This document shows positions 1 to 8,140 of a DNA stretch of 9,752 nt, in pieces. Each line of letters starts with the position of its first letter. Within the stretch, counting starts at the first letter, position 1. Source of the DNA: an uncultured Bacteroidota bacterium (GTDB lineage Bacteria > Bacteroidota > Bacteroidia > Bacteroidales > SZUA-534); NCBI GenBank assembly GCA_937885735.1, contig CALABN010000261.1, forward strand, positions 1-9,752. The letters run 5' to 3'. The position numbers and the translations under genes were made by a program. The notes beneath the pieces are model-generated. The model searched no databases and was not told where the DNA came from. It saw only the letters and a program-made list of their open reading frames with translations.

Positions 1-201
1 ACTGTTGACGACTGACACCCATAAAGATACCGATAAAAAACAAAAAGCGCCGGAATGTTCATATAGGCCATTATTGTAATATTTATATTTCAAACGGTGA
101 ATTTATAGAACACACCATAAGTGTTCGATAAAGATTGGCGGTGTAAGTATTTGTGAATAAATCTTATATGGTGTTGGTTTGTGTTGGCGGACAACAATAA
201 A
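1..201. other. Left flank, possible start of a leftward gene leaving the window
   Basis: No complete gene is present here. On the minus strand an open frame begins at an ATG at 71 (MAYMNIPALF...) and stays open to the window edge, about 23 codons. A second minus-strand frame is also open to the edge and reads as a more membrane-like stretch (FLFFIGIFMGVSRQQ). The frame, and so the gene, cannot be settled. No good TAnnTTTG promoter box was found for either. Positions 112-174 hold a loose nested inverted repeat (ACACCAT with ATGGTGT, AAGATT with AATCTT) that is too weak to call a structure. Confidence 0.25.
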
Positions 202-234
202 AAAAGTCTGAATTCCTATGGAATCCAGACTTTT
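202..234. terminator. Bidirectional hairpin terminator after the ABC-F gene
   Basis: A 15-base arm (202-216) pairs with 220-234 around a 3-base loop, with one mismatch. The arms begin with AAAA and end with TTTT, so the hairpin has a U-tract on either strand. It lies about 34 bp past the stop codon of the leftward ABC-F gene and would end that transcript. Confidence 0.85.
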
Positions 235-267
235 CTTGTGTCTTTTTGTTGTTAGGAGAGAATGTTC

Positions 268-1884
<1,617 letters not shown>

Positions 1885-1900
1885 CTAAAATTTTGAGCCG

Positions 1901-1930
1901 CAAAGGTAGTCAATATCGGTCACAACCCAA
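1901..1930 (-). promoter_or_regulatory. Promoter of the ABC-F gene
   Basis: On the minus strand TAccTTTG (1901-1908 on the plus strand as CAAAGGTA) matches the Bacteroidales -7 box TAnnTTTG. A TTG (1928-1930) lies 19 bases upstream, in place of the -33 box. Transcription would start near 1894, leaving a leader of only about 13 bases before the ATG at 1881. Confidence 0.7.
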
Positions 1931-1943
1931 GGGCTTTGCCACA

Positions 1944-1977
1944 TTTGGCAACGAAATGTGTTTTTTTGATATTTTTG
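1944..1977 (+). promoter_or_regulatory. Promoter of the beta-barrel gene
   Basis: TTTG (1944-1947) and TATTTTTG (1970-1977, matching TAnnTTTG) are separated by 22 bases, slightly more than the usual Bacteroidales spacing. Transcription would start near 1984, about 23 bases before the ATG at 2007. It lies back to back with the ABC-F promoter. Confidence 0.6.
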
Positions 1978-2006
1978 TGCCTGATGTTTAATTAAAAAGA
2001 TATAGT

Positions 2007-2666
2007 ATGAAAAAATTATTCGTGTCGATGGCTGTTTTGGCCTTCTTTTCAATGTCGGCAAATGCACAGTTCCTGCTTGGTGGCAGGGTTGGCTTTTCGT
2101 CTGACAGCAAAAAACAGACTTATGAAGTATTGGGCAAGACCATTGATACAAAATCTGTCGAGAGATCTTTTGTGCTGTCGCCAGTGGTAGGGTATGAATT
2201 GAGTGAGAAACTTGAGGTCGGCGGTATGATTTCGCTCGGCTCGGAAAAGACGTATGCCGACAAGGCCAATGATAAGGATGTGTGGAGCAAGACATTCTCG
2301 TATGCAATTTCGCCTTATGCCCAATATTCATTCGCGTCTTTCGGCAAATTCAACCTTAAGGTTGAGGCCTCTGCCTCTTTTGGTCAGGATATACCTACTG
2401 AAAAAGACGGCAAGGAAAAAATTGATGGCGACAAGATCACTTACTTGTCGTTGGCCGCTTACCCGTTAATCACTTACGACTTGGGCGAGCGTATTGAACT
2501 CGAGGCACAACTGAATTTCTTCGGATTCGTGGCTTCATCTGAGATTACAAAGGATGCCGACAATTCCGACAACAAGACAGTTGAAAACAGTTTCGGCTTT
2601 TCAGGTAATGCCGGAAACATTGCAACTACAGGTCTTATCACTGTCGGCTTTATGTATAGATTCTAA
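2007..2666 (+). CDS. Small outer-membrane beta-barrel protein
   Basis: The 219-residue product begins with a signal peptide (KKLF, a hydrophobic core, then SANA|Q) with likely cleavage after residue 20. The mature part of about 199 residues alternates polar and hydrophobic residues in strand-sized stretches, with Gly- and aromatic-rich segments (FLLGGRVGFSSD, VVGYELSEKLEVGGMISLG, YAISPYAQYSFASFGKF, LITYDLGERIELEAQLNFFGF). It ends in GFMYRF, the terminal aromatic residue typical of proteins inserted by the BAM complex. This is the pattern of the porin-like 'outer membrane protein beta-barrel domain' proteins common in Bacteroidota, probably 8-10 strands. The function is unknown; small barrels of this kind may be structural or form narrow pores. 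The start is supported by the signal peptide and promoter. The gene has its own promoter and terminator, so it is probably a single-gene transcript. Confidence 0.88.
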   Translation: MKKLFVSMAVLAFFSMSANAQFLLGGRVGFSSDSKKQTYEVLGKTIDTKSVERSFVLSPVVGYELSEKLEVGGMISLGSEKTYADKANDKDVWSKTFSYAISPYAQYSFASFGKFNLKVEASASFGQDIPTEKDGKEKIDGDKITYLSLAAYPLITYDLGERIELEAQLNFFGFVASSEITKDADNSDNKTVENSFGFSGNAGNIATTGLITVGFMYRF

Positions 2667-2680
2667 TATTTGCCTTAACT

Positions 2681-2717
2681 AAAAATCCCCAGTGGCTTTA
2701 GCCTGCTGGGGATTTTT
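2681..2717. terminator. Bidirectional terminator between convergent genes
   Basis: AAAAATCCCCAG (2681-2692) pairs perfectly with CTGGGGATTTTT (2706-2717), with a further GGC/GCC pairing (2694-2696 with 2701-2703) inside the loop. A-runs and T-runs on both sides let it end both the rightward barrel gene, 14 bases past its stop, and the leftward lipoprotein gene, 23 bases past its stop. Confidence 0.93.
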
Positions 2718-2740
2718 GTTTTATTGACAGATTCAGTCTT

Positions 2741-4720
2741 TTACTTCTGTGGCAATGGATTTTTAGGGTCGATGCCTTCCATATAAGGTGTTTTCCTTAC
2801 AATCAGGCCTTCGGGTGTCACCATTTCGTGGTGAGGAATGGCACTGAATTTGAACATGTCGGCCAATGAGGCGTAGTCGTCGTGCGACAGGCGGTACGAT
2901 TCGCTTTTTGACAGATATTCATCGTGGAACTGGTTGTAATATTGTTCAGGGTCGTCGGTGATGAAGACGAGCACAAACTTGTCGTGTTTGTTTTCCATCA
3001 GTTCCGGACGGTTTTTGATGCAACTCTTTATTCCGGCAACGCAAGGCCCGCAACCTGTCGACCAAAAGTCGATGTACACATATTTGCCAGGGTAGTTGGC
3101 TGTTATGCGTTGCAGGATTTCCTTTCCTTTGCAGTCAGGCAGTTCATACAATGGCGATTTCTCTTCAGTCAGGTCGTTGTAGGTTTGTTCAGCCTTGCTG
3201 TACAGAAAATCGTTGTTGAGCAGACCTTTCATGTGCTTTAGGTAGTCGGTGGCCATGGTTGTTACAGAGTCTTTTTGCTCTTTAAAGTATTTGTCGCCAT
3301 TGATGAGATGTGTGATATTGCTTTTAAAATCTTGAAGGATGCATATCTTGCCCAATAGCGATATTTCATTGTTTTTGAATAGTGCGGTGTCGTTTGATGC
3401 CTTGATTGAGTCATTTTCGGTTTCGCTACGCCGTAAATCTATTCCATTCGTGAATACATGGTCATATTTGTATCTGTTGAATATAGGCCAAATGCTTGCA
3501 CAGTTCATCCAAAAACAGTCGTTTTCAGGAATGTTCCGGAAAAACTCGTTTGACTTTTCTGTGGTTATTTTCTTGGATATTTCATCCATGGAAGATTGAT
3601 AGTCATCATATTTAATGGTATTAGATGCTAATGTTGAATAAAACTTGTTTTCTTCTTCCATTCTCATTTCCATTCTATAGTCGAGGAACCATCCAATTGA
3701 ACCATCGAGTGTCATTTTGTATAAAGCATATTGGTATTCAAAAGCGGTGAATTTGTTTTTGGTTGCCAAATAGTTGACATACTCTTTCTCTTTTTCAAGC
3801 AAGGCACTCATCTTGTCAACAAACTCATCGTATGTGAGATTCTGTCTGTCTTTCATGAATTCCTTGTATGAGTACATGTTTAAATCCAGAAGTGCACAGT
3901 TTTGAACACGCTCAAGTTTGAAGGGTCTCTTGTCGGATAGTTTGAAACGGTATTGTCCATTTGCCAGCATATCCATTGTAAGCGTGTCGCCTGGCTCAAG
4001 GTACGTGTATTTGCTTACTGACCATTGTGATGCTTGAATCCGGCCCCACAATGCTTTTGGGTGGTCCAATGTGAACTCTTTCTCAAAGTGGCCGGTTTCG
4101 TCAACTTCCACCATTATTGGTGTTTGCTTGCCGGTAAACAGGTCATCGTAATAGAAAGTCATTGTTTCGTAGCCGTCGTTCCTTGTGTAGCCTTCCAATG
4201 AGCCTTTCAGCACGGCTTTGCCACTTCTGAAAAAGTTCTTGCGGTATTCGTCAAGTTCAGCCAACTCTTTTTTTGAATATTTGGGTGGCTGTACTTGATA
4301 TGCGGAATCATGTATTCCGGCAATCTTGAAATTTTCGTTGTAATCTTCCATAAAGTCGAATATATGCGTGTTTATTGGCATAGGTTCAAACCCTATGGTG
4401 AGGTCCATTCCTTCGGGTGTGGTGCCGAAATACTCGCCAAAATTCTTTTCCTTGAAGAATTTTGTGTGGTATTCCTTGCCATTCTCGCCTACAAGGACTG
4501 CTTCAGGCTTGATGCCAATATTGTAGTATGGCTCGGAACTTGAGAAGTGGAAGGTGAGGACTGTGGCCGTGTCGGTGAAATCAACGCGGGTGACTTTCAA
4601 CTGACCGTAGTCGTTGTCGGTGTTGCAGACAAAAAAGTCCGGATTTTCAATAGTCCTTGTCTCGTGACTACAGTTCATAAACAGGGCCGAAATGGCCAAT
4701 AGTGCTAACTTGTTTTTCAT
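2741..4720 (-). CDS. TlpA-like thioredoxin-fold lipoprotein
   Basis: This 659-residue protein begins with a lipoprotein signal (KNKLALLAISALFMNC) in which Cys17 is the probable lipidated residue; the lipobox is loose, as is common in Bacteroidota. It should sit on the periplasmic side or surface of an envelope membrane. The C-terminal 125 residues form a thioredoxin domain: strand YVYIDFWSTGCGPC with the redox pair Cys557 and Cys560, and a cis-Pro loop (AIPHHE, Pro629). The residue before the pair is Gly rather than the usual Trp. Residues about 20-520 match no domain I can name. They include a beta-rich part (40-270) with carrier-like strands, then a Glu/Lys-rich helical part (280-520) that is probably a dimerisation or spacer region. 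The layout resembles Bacteroidota TlpA-like thiol-disulfide oxidoreductases, which have a large N-terminal region before a C-terminal thioredoxin domain. Substrates are unknown. The gap from the kinase fusion gene upstream (207 bp) argues against tight coupling. Confidence 0.88.
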   Translation of the reverse strand: MKNKLALLAISALFMNCSHETRTIENPDFFVCNTDNDYGQLKVTRVDFTDTATVLTFHFSSSEPYYNIGIKPEAVLVGENGKEYHTKFFKEKNFGEYFGTTPEGMDLTIGFEPMPINTHIFDFMEDYNENFKIAGIHDSAYQVQPPKYSKKELAELDEYRKNFFRSGKAVLKGSLEGYTRNDGYETMTFYYDDLFTGKQTPIMVEVDETGHFEKEFTLDHPKALWGRIQASQWSVSKYTYLEPGDTLTMDMLANGQYRFKLSDKRPFKLERVQNCALLDLNMYSYKEFMKDRQNLTYDEFVDKMSALLEKEKEYVNYLATKNKFTAFEYQYALYKMTLDGSIGWFLDYRMEMRMEEENKFYSTLASNTIKYDDYQSSMDEISKKITTEKSNEFFRNIPENDCFWMNCASIWPIFNRYKYDHVFTNGIDLRRSETENDSIKASNDTALFKNNEISLLGKICILQDFKSNITHLINGDKYFKEQKDSVTTMATDYLKHMKGLLNNDFLYSKAEQTYNDLTEEKSPLYELPDCKGKEILQRITANYPGKYVYIDFWSTGCGPCVAGIKSCIKNRPELMENKHDKFVLVFITDDPEQYYNQFHDEYLSKSESYRLSHDDYASLADMFKFSAIPHHEMVTPEGLIVRKTPYMEGIDPKNPLPQK

Positions 4721-4927
4721 TGAAATTTGATATTAGGTTAGTATTCGGAATGATGATTCTCGATTAATCGTTAATAATAAGGTGTATAGTCAGACTCAAT
4801 TTAATATGTTGTTTGTAACATGTTGCTTGAGGTATAACGTACAAAGTGTTAATATATTGTATGATTATGCCGATTTGTATCTTGCCTGTATCATCCGGTT
4901 TGAGCAATTATCCAATCCGTAACGGTT
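4721..4927. other. Intergenic gap between two leftward genes
   Basis: Nothing strong is present in this stretch. There is no close match to the TAnnTTTG box upstream of the lipoprotein start and no clear hairpin terminator after the kinase fusion gene. A short inverted repeat (ATGTT at 4806-4810 with AACAT at 4817-4821) is AT-rich and probably chance. The lipoprotein gene may have a diverged promoter here or be read from upstream. Confidence 0.5.
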
Positions 4928-6070
4928 TCATTCCATCCAGCGTCGAATCTTTATCTTCATTGCGTTTTCGACAGGCTTTTCCGATACAAGAGCCAGGTAA
5001 CCGCCCGCGCCTGCACCGGCAAGTTTCCAGCCTGCCACGTATGGTTTGTATTGGTCAATTACGCTCAATATTTTCTCGTTTGCCATGTTTGGGAACATTC
5101 GCACTTGTGCGTCGAACGAGTCAGTGACTGCCTTGCCAAAGGCGGTAAGGTCCTTTGCCATTATTGCATCCCAGCAATGGTCGGCTGAAGATGTCAACGC
5201 CACAATGTTATGCTCGTTTATGTCAGTGTTCGACAGCAGGTCGGTGCCTGCCGGACGAGGCCACAGAGTTACCAGGTATATGTGGTCTTCGAGCCATGTC
5301 AGAATCGACTCGTCGTTCACACGTTCAATCTTTTCTGGCCAGTAAACGCCGTTGTAGAAGTGGCGGGCAAGTCCTGGAACGCAGATTCCAATGGCGTCTT
5401 GAGCTCCCGATATAATTGACCGTCCGGGCTCGTTCTCGTAGCGGAACAACAGTTCGGCCAAACGTTCAGGCTTTTCAAGGGGCAGTTGGTAAGGCCAGAG
5501 TTGTTTTGCGGCGTTTCGTGTCGATGTGGACATTCCGCTTCGCTCGTTGTATTCAACTATTGGTTCAAGCGATATGGTGATTCCCCAGCCAGGATGGATT
5601 TTTGAAAGGTTTGGTTGGTCAATCCATGTGCCGGCAATGTCGAGACGGTAAGGCAATTGACAACCGGTGCCACCTCGAAGGGCTGTTGTGGAGCGGGTTG
5701 GCAGACCTGCTTCCGGAATACGCTTCAGCACAATGTATTCAATGCCGAGTTCGTTGCACAGTTCGGCTTTTGCAGGCGAGTGTCCGTCTTCGTTTACCAC
5801 GTAGCGGTCGGGTTTGAGTTGTTTCAGTTCATCGACAAAATCAAGAATGCCGTTGCCACTGTTTATCCAAGCATCTTTTACATATCTTATTGATTTGACC
5901 ATATACAGGCGTTCCTGCTCCGAATTGACAGTCTCACGCCCTTTTAGTTGCCTTATTGTTTCGTCAGAGCCAATTCCAACATATAGGTCGCCATACTGCG
6001 ATGCCTCCTTGAAGAACGCTACATGTCCGCTGTGTAGCATGTCGTAACATCCTGATACAAAAACTTTCAT
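4928..6070 (-). CDS. Cytidylyltransferase-GHMP sugar kinase fusion protein
   Basis: The 380-residue product joins two enzyme domains. Residues 1-132 are a nucleotidyltransferase of the cytidylyltransferase/RfaE-C type: VFVSGCYDMLHSGH with HSGH at 13-16 (the HxGH nucleotide-binding motif), KGRETVNSEQER, and RSTTALR (126-132) at the position of the ISTTxIR-like motif. Residues about 141-380 are GHMP-kinase-like. RLDIAGTWIDQP resembles the opening of fucose and heptose kinases; SGMSTSTRNAA (178-188) sits at the phosphate-binding loop; GAQDAIG (222-228) matches the conserved QD segment; GWKLAGAGAGGYLAL is the C-terminal glycine motif. By analogy with Fkp, the kinase would phosphorylate a sugar and the other domain would activate it with a nucleotide for envelope glycan or glycoprotein synthesis; the sugar is not known. 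The ATG at 6070 was chosen because the HxGH domain starts there; 38 upstream codons in the same frame have no domain character. The kinase half is shorter than usual, and its phosphate loop is degenerate. Confidence 0.85.
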   Translation of the reverse strand: MKVFVSGCYDMLHSGHVAFFKEASQYGDLYVGIGSDETIRQLKGRETVNSEQERLYMVKSIRYVKDAWINSGNGILDFVDELKQLKPDRYVVNEDGHSPAKAELCNELGIEYIVLKRIPEAGLPTRSTTALRGGTGCQLPYRLDIAGTWIDQPNLSKIHPGWGITISLEPIVEYNERSGMSTSTRNAAKQLWPYQLPLEKPERLAELLFRYENEPGRSIISGAQDAIGICVPGLARHFYNGVYWPEKIERVNDESILTWLEDHIYLVTLWPRPAGTDLLSNTDINEHNIVALTSSADHCWDAIMAKDLTAFGKAVTDSFDAQVRMFPNMANEKILSVIDQYKPYVAGWKLAGAGAGGYLALVSEKPVENAMKIKIRRWME

Positions 6071-6231
6071 CCTTTGTTGTGGTTTTATTTGAACAAATTC
6101 AAATGTGGTGATTTTTATTGTAATGAAACTACTTGTTGCTTGAAAAAAAGACACGTTTTGTGTGCAATTGAAATATTTCAACAAAAATCATCAATAATGC
6201 ACAACAATCATTGTGGTATTGAACGTTTATA

Positions 6232-6239
6232 TACCTTTG
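6232..6239 (+). promoter_or_regulatory. Promoter -7 box of the DUF3078 gene
   Basis: TACCTTTG matches TAnnTTTG exactly. A TTG at 6211-6213 lies 18 bases upstream in place of the -33 box. Transcription would start near 6246, about 11 bases before the ATG at 6257. This excludes the in-frame upstream ATG at 6074, which would lie ahead of the promoter. No comparable box was found for the divergent kinase fusion gene in the 186-bp gap. Confidence 0.7.
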
Positions 6240-6256
6240 TATTAGGGAATAAAACT

Positions 6257-7924
6257 ATGGCGATTCGTAAATTCATCGTTTTTCTTTTGATGCTATGTCC
6301 GATGTTGGCGTTGGCGCAACGTCGTAGTGCACATAGAATGCCAACCGAAAGTTGGGACAGGCAGGTGATAAACCAGTATTTCAAGGAGAATCGGCCTTCA
6401 ACAATGATTGATTCCGCATTTTTCGATTCATACAGATACCTGAATTGCCAGATGGTTTCCGATACACAAAACATTTCAATGTCAAAAATAATGTCAGTGG
6501 TGGAGAGCAATCGTCCTGCCATTGAGTTGGCGTGGTTGCGTACGTTTTATGATACTGTCAGGATTAGAAACGAGCGTTTCAGCCGTGAAATGACCGACAA
6601 CCGTGTCAAGTGGTACTTGCGTCGTGCTTTGGACACAGCCGATGTCTCGAGCCTAGACTCGTCGTTTATGGATGTGCTTGATGTGCTTGAGGACGGCGTC
6701 AACTACGATAGCCTTGTTGCCCTGACCACGCCTTACAGCGACACTCTGGTCAAGGCTTTGCGTAAAAATGTGCAGGATGCATCGGCTTTGCCTGTCTTAG
6801 GGCAGATACGTCGCCTGCGCAACGACACAACAGTGTTTTACCTTGTCAATCTTAATGGCGATTCCATACGTTTCAGGCTTTTCAACGGCAGTCCGACGTT
6901 AATCCGTACTACAATAAAGGACATCTCGGGCAATGATCAGCCAGTGCTTATCCGCGACATCCAACGCAATTCGTTCCGAATACTCGTTAACAAGTCCGAC
7001 GAGATTGAAACCGATGATTTTCAGAAGACAAGGCGTTTCTTTTACAACCTTTTGGAAGAGACGCAAAAACGTGATTTGGTCAGACGTGAAATTGTCCCGA
7101 TTGAAAACCCAAAGCACTGGAGTTCGGGAGGAAAAATCAGCCTTGATGCCACTCAAATGGCGCTTCACAACTGGGCGAAGGGTGGCGACAACACAATTAC
7201 CATTTTGTCTACATTGGAGTTGTATGCCAATTATTCCAAGGGCCACCATATATGGGAAAATAAGGGCACGTTTAAATATGGCGCCATCAGACAGGGGAAA
7301 AAATCGCTCAGGACTAATGAGGATAAGATTGACATAACCTCGACTTATGGCTACAAGGCATTTGAAAAATTCTATTACAGTGCTCAGCTGAACTTCAAGT
7401 CACAGTTTGCGCCTATTTATTCGTACAATGAAAACACCAAGACGGCCTTGATGTCAAAATTCATGGCGCCTGCCACATTGACTTTTGGCGCTGGTTTCGA
7501 GTACAGGCCCAATCAGCGCAATGTCCTTTCGGTATCGCCATTGTCGTCAAAAAACACGTTTGTGGCCAGCGACACAGTCAGCCACAGCAAGTATAATGTC
7601 GAAGAAGACAAATATCTGCGTAGTGAGACAGGTTTGAATGTCAAGTGGACATACAAAGTCAAGTTTTGGAAAAACATTGAGGTGAATTCGGTTGCCGAGT
7701 TCTTCTCGAATTATTTTGAGAAACCACAGAACGTCGATGTTGACTGGAACCTCGAACTTGTATTCCCAATCAACTACTACGTGCGTGCAACAATCACCAC
7801 TGAAATGATTTACGACGACGACCAGGAAATCCCCGTCAAGAACGATGCGGGGAAACAGATAGGTACAACCAAAGGCTTGCAATTCAAGGAACTGATGAAA
7901 TTAGGCGTGGTGTTTAAGTTCTAG
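6257..7924 (+). CDS. Secreted DUF3078 protein with a long N-terminal region
   Basis: The 555-residue product has a clear signal peptide (AIRKFIVFLLMLCPMLALA|Q), likely cut after residue 20. Residues about 285-555 fit the DUF3078 family of Bacteroidota: HWSSGGKISLDATQMALHNW then AKGGD (the NWxxGG core, 305-310), and paired barrel-like strands (ISTL-ELYANYSKGHHIWENK, FYYSAQLNFKSQFAP, LTFGAGFEYRPNQRNVLSVSPLS, WNLELVFPINYYVRATITTEM). The end GVVFKF has the terminal Phe expected of an outer-membrane barrel. The family function is unknown; an outer-membrane location is inferred. Residues 21-280 lie outside the DUF3078 match I recognise and contain a charged, helical-looking part (30-180) then a small beta part (190-250, FYLVNLNGDSIRFRLFNG). 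The start at 6257 is set by the signal peptide and the -7 box. The 3' end is duplicated beyond the next gene, and no terminator hairpin follows the stop directly. Confidence 0.87.
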   Translation: MAIRKFIVFLLMLCPMLALAQRRSAHRMPTESWDRQVINQYFKENRPSTMIDSAFFDSYRYLNCQMVSDTQNISMSKIMSVVESNRPAIELAWLRTFYDTVRIRNERFSREMTDNRVKWYLRRALDTADVSSLDSSFMDVLDVLEDGVNYDSLVALTTPYSDTLVKALRKNVQDASALPVLGQIRRLRNDTTVFYLVNLNGDSIRFRLFNGSPTLIRTTIKDISGNDQPVLIRDIQRNSFRILVNKSDEIETDDFQKTRRFFYNLLEETQKRDLVRREIVPIENPKHWSSGGKISLDATQMALHNWAKGGDNTITILSTLELYANYSKGHHIWENKGTFKYGAIRQGKKSLRTNEDKIDITSTYGYKAFEKFYYSAQLNFKSQFAPIYSYNENTKTALMSKFMAPATLTFGAGFEYRPNQRNVLSVSPLSSKNTFVASDTVSHSKYNVEEDKYLRSETGLNVKWTYKVKFWKNIEVNSVAEFFSNYFEKPQNVDVDWNLELVFPINYYVRATITTEMIYDDDQEIPVKNDAGKQIGTTKGLQFKELMKLGVVFKF

Positions 7925-7929
7925 AATGA
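7903..7929 (+). repeat. Direct repeat copy 1, at the 3' end of the DUF3078 gene
   Basis: These 27 bases cover the last codons (encoding GVVFKF and the TAG stop at 7922-7924) plus five bases. They recur at 9326-9352 in the same orientation with 26 of 27 identical; the only difference is T7915 versus C9338, a silent Phe codon change. The two copies bound a 1.4-kb segment that contains only the 32-bp repeats and the ATPase gene. Confidence 0.9.
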
Positions 7930-8017
7930 TTCGTTGTTTTTTTTGTTTCCTTATGTATTGTCTAACAAGAGTGTGAATGCTCTTTGCATTAAGAACCCTT
8001 TCTTGTGTTATTTTATT

Positions 8018-8109
8018 AAAATCCGCAGTAGTGTTGCGGAATTTCATTGAAAATCCGCAGTAGAATTGCGGAATTTCATCGAAAATCCGCAGTAATGTTT
8101 GAATATTTC
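8018..8109 (+). repeat. Three tandem 32-bp units with internal inverted repeats
   Basis: Unit 1 (8018-8049) and unit 2 (8050-8081) are both 32 bp and differ at three positions. Unit 3 (8082-8109) starts identically (AAAATCCGCAGTA) and then degenerates. Units 1 and 2 carry CCGCA, 7 bases, TGCGG (8023-8039 and 8055-8071). In unit 2 the symmetry extends to 11-bp arms, GAAAATCCGCA against TGCGGAATTTC, with one mismatch. Unit 3 has lost the right arm. The array ends two bases before the ATPase promoter -7 box, so it may be an operator for a dimeric regulator or form leader hairpins on read-through from the DUF3078 gene. The regulator is not identifiable here. Confidence 0.92.
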
Positions 8110-8110
8110 C

Positions 8111-8118
8111 TATCTTTG
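8111..8118 (+). promoter_or_regulatory. Promoter -7 box of the ATPase gene
   Basis: TATCTTTG is an exact TAnnTTTG match 22 bases before the ATG at 8141. The -33 position (about 8088-8091) falls inside repeat unit 3 and has no TTG, so the promoter may be weak alone or depend on a factor bound to the repeats. The box lies downstream of the in-frame ATG at 8099, which supports the later start. Confidence 0.65.
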
Positions 8119-8140
8119 TCGTGGTAATAATTGGGACTAT

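Noticed and set aside
6071..6184. Upstream in-frame start for the kinase fusion gene
   Set aside because: The HxGH domain begins exactly at the ATG at 6070, and the 38 extra residues have no domain character and come from AT-rich intergenic DNA.
6074..6256. Upstream in-frame start for the DUF3078 gene
   Set aside because: It would place 61 residues before a perfect signal peptide and lies upstream of the -7 box at 6232-6239.
7976..7990. Small hairpin AATGC-TCTTT-GCATT as a terminator for the DUF3078 gene
   Set aside because: The stem is only 5 bp and AT-rich, with no following T-run.
8018..8109. Possible CRISPR array
   Set aside because: The units are contiguous with no spacers between them, there are only three, and no cas gene is nearby.
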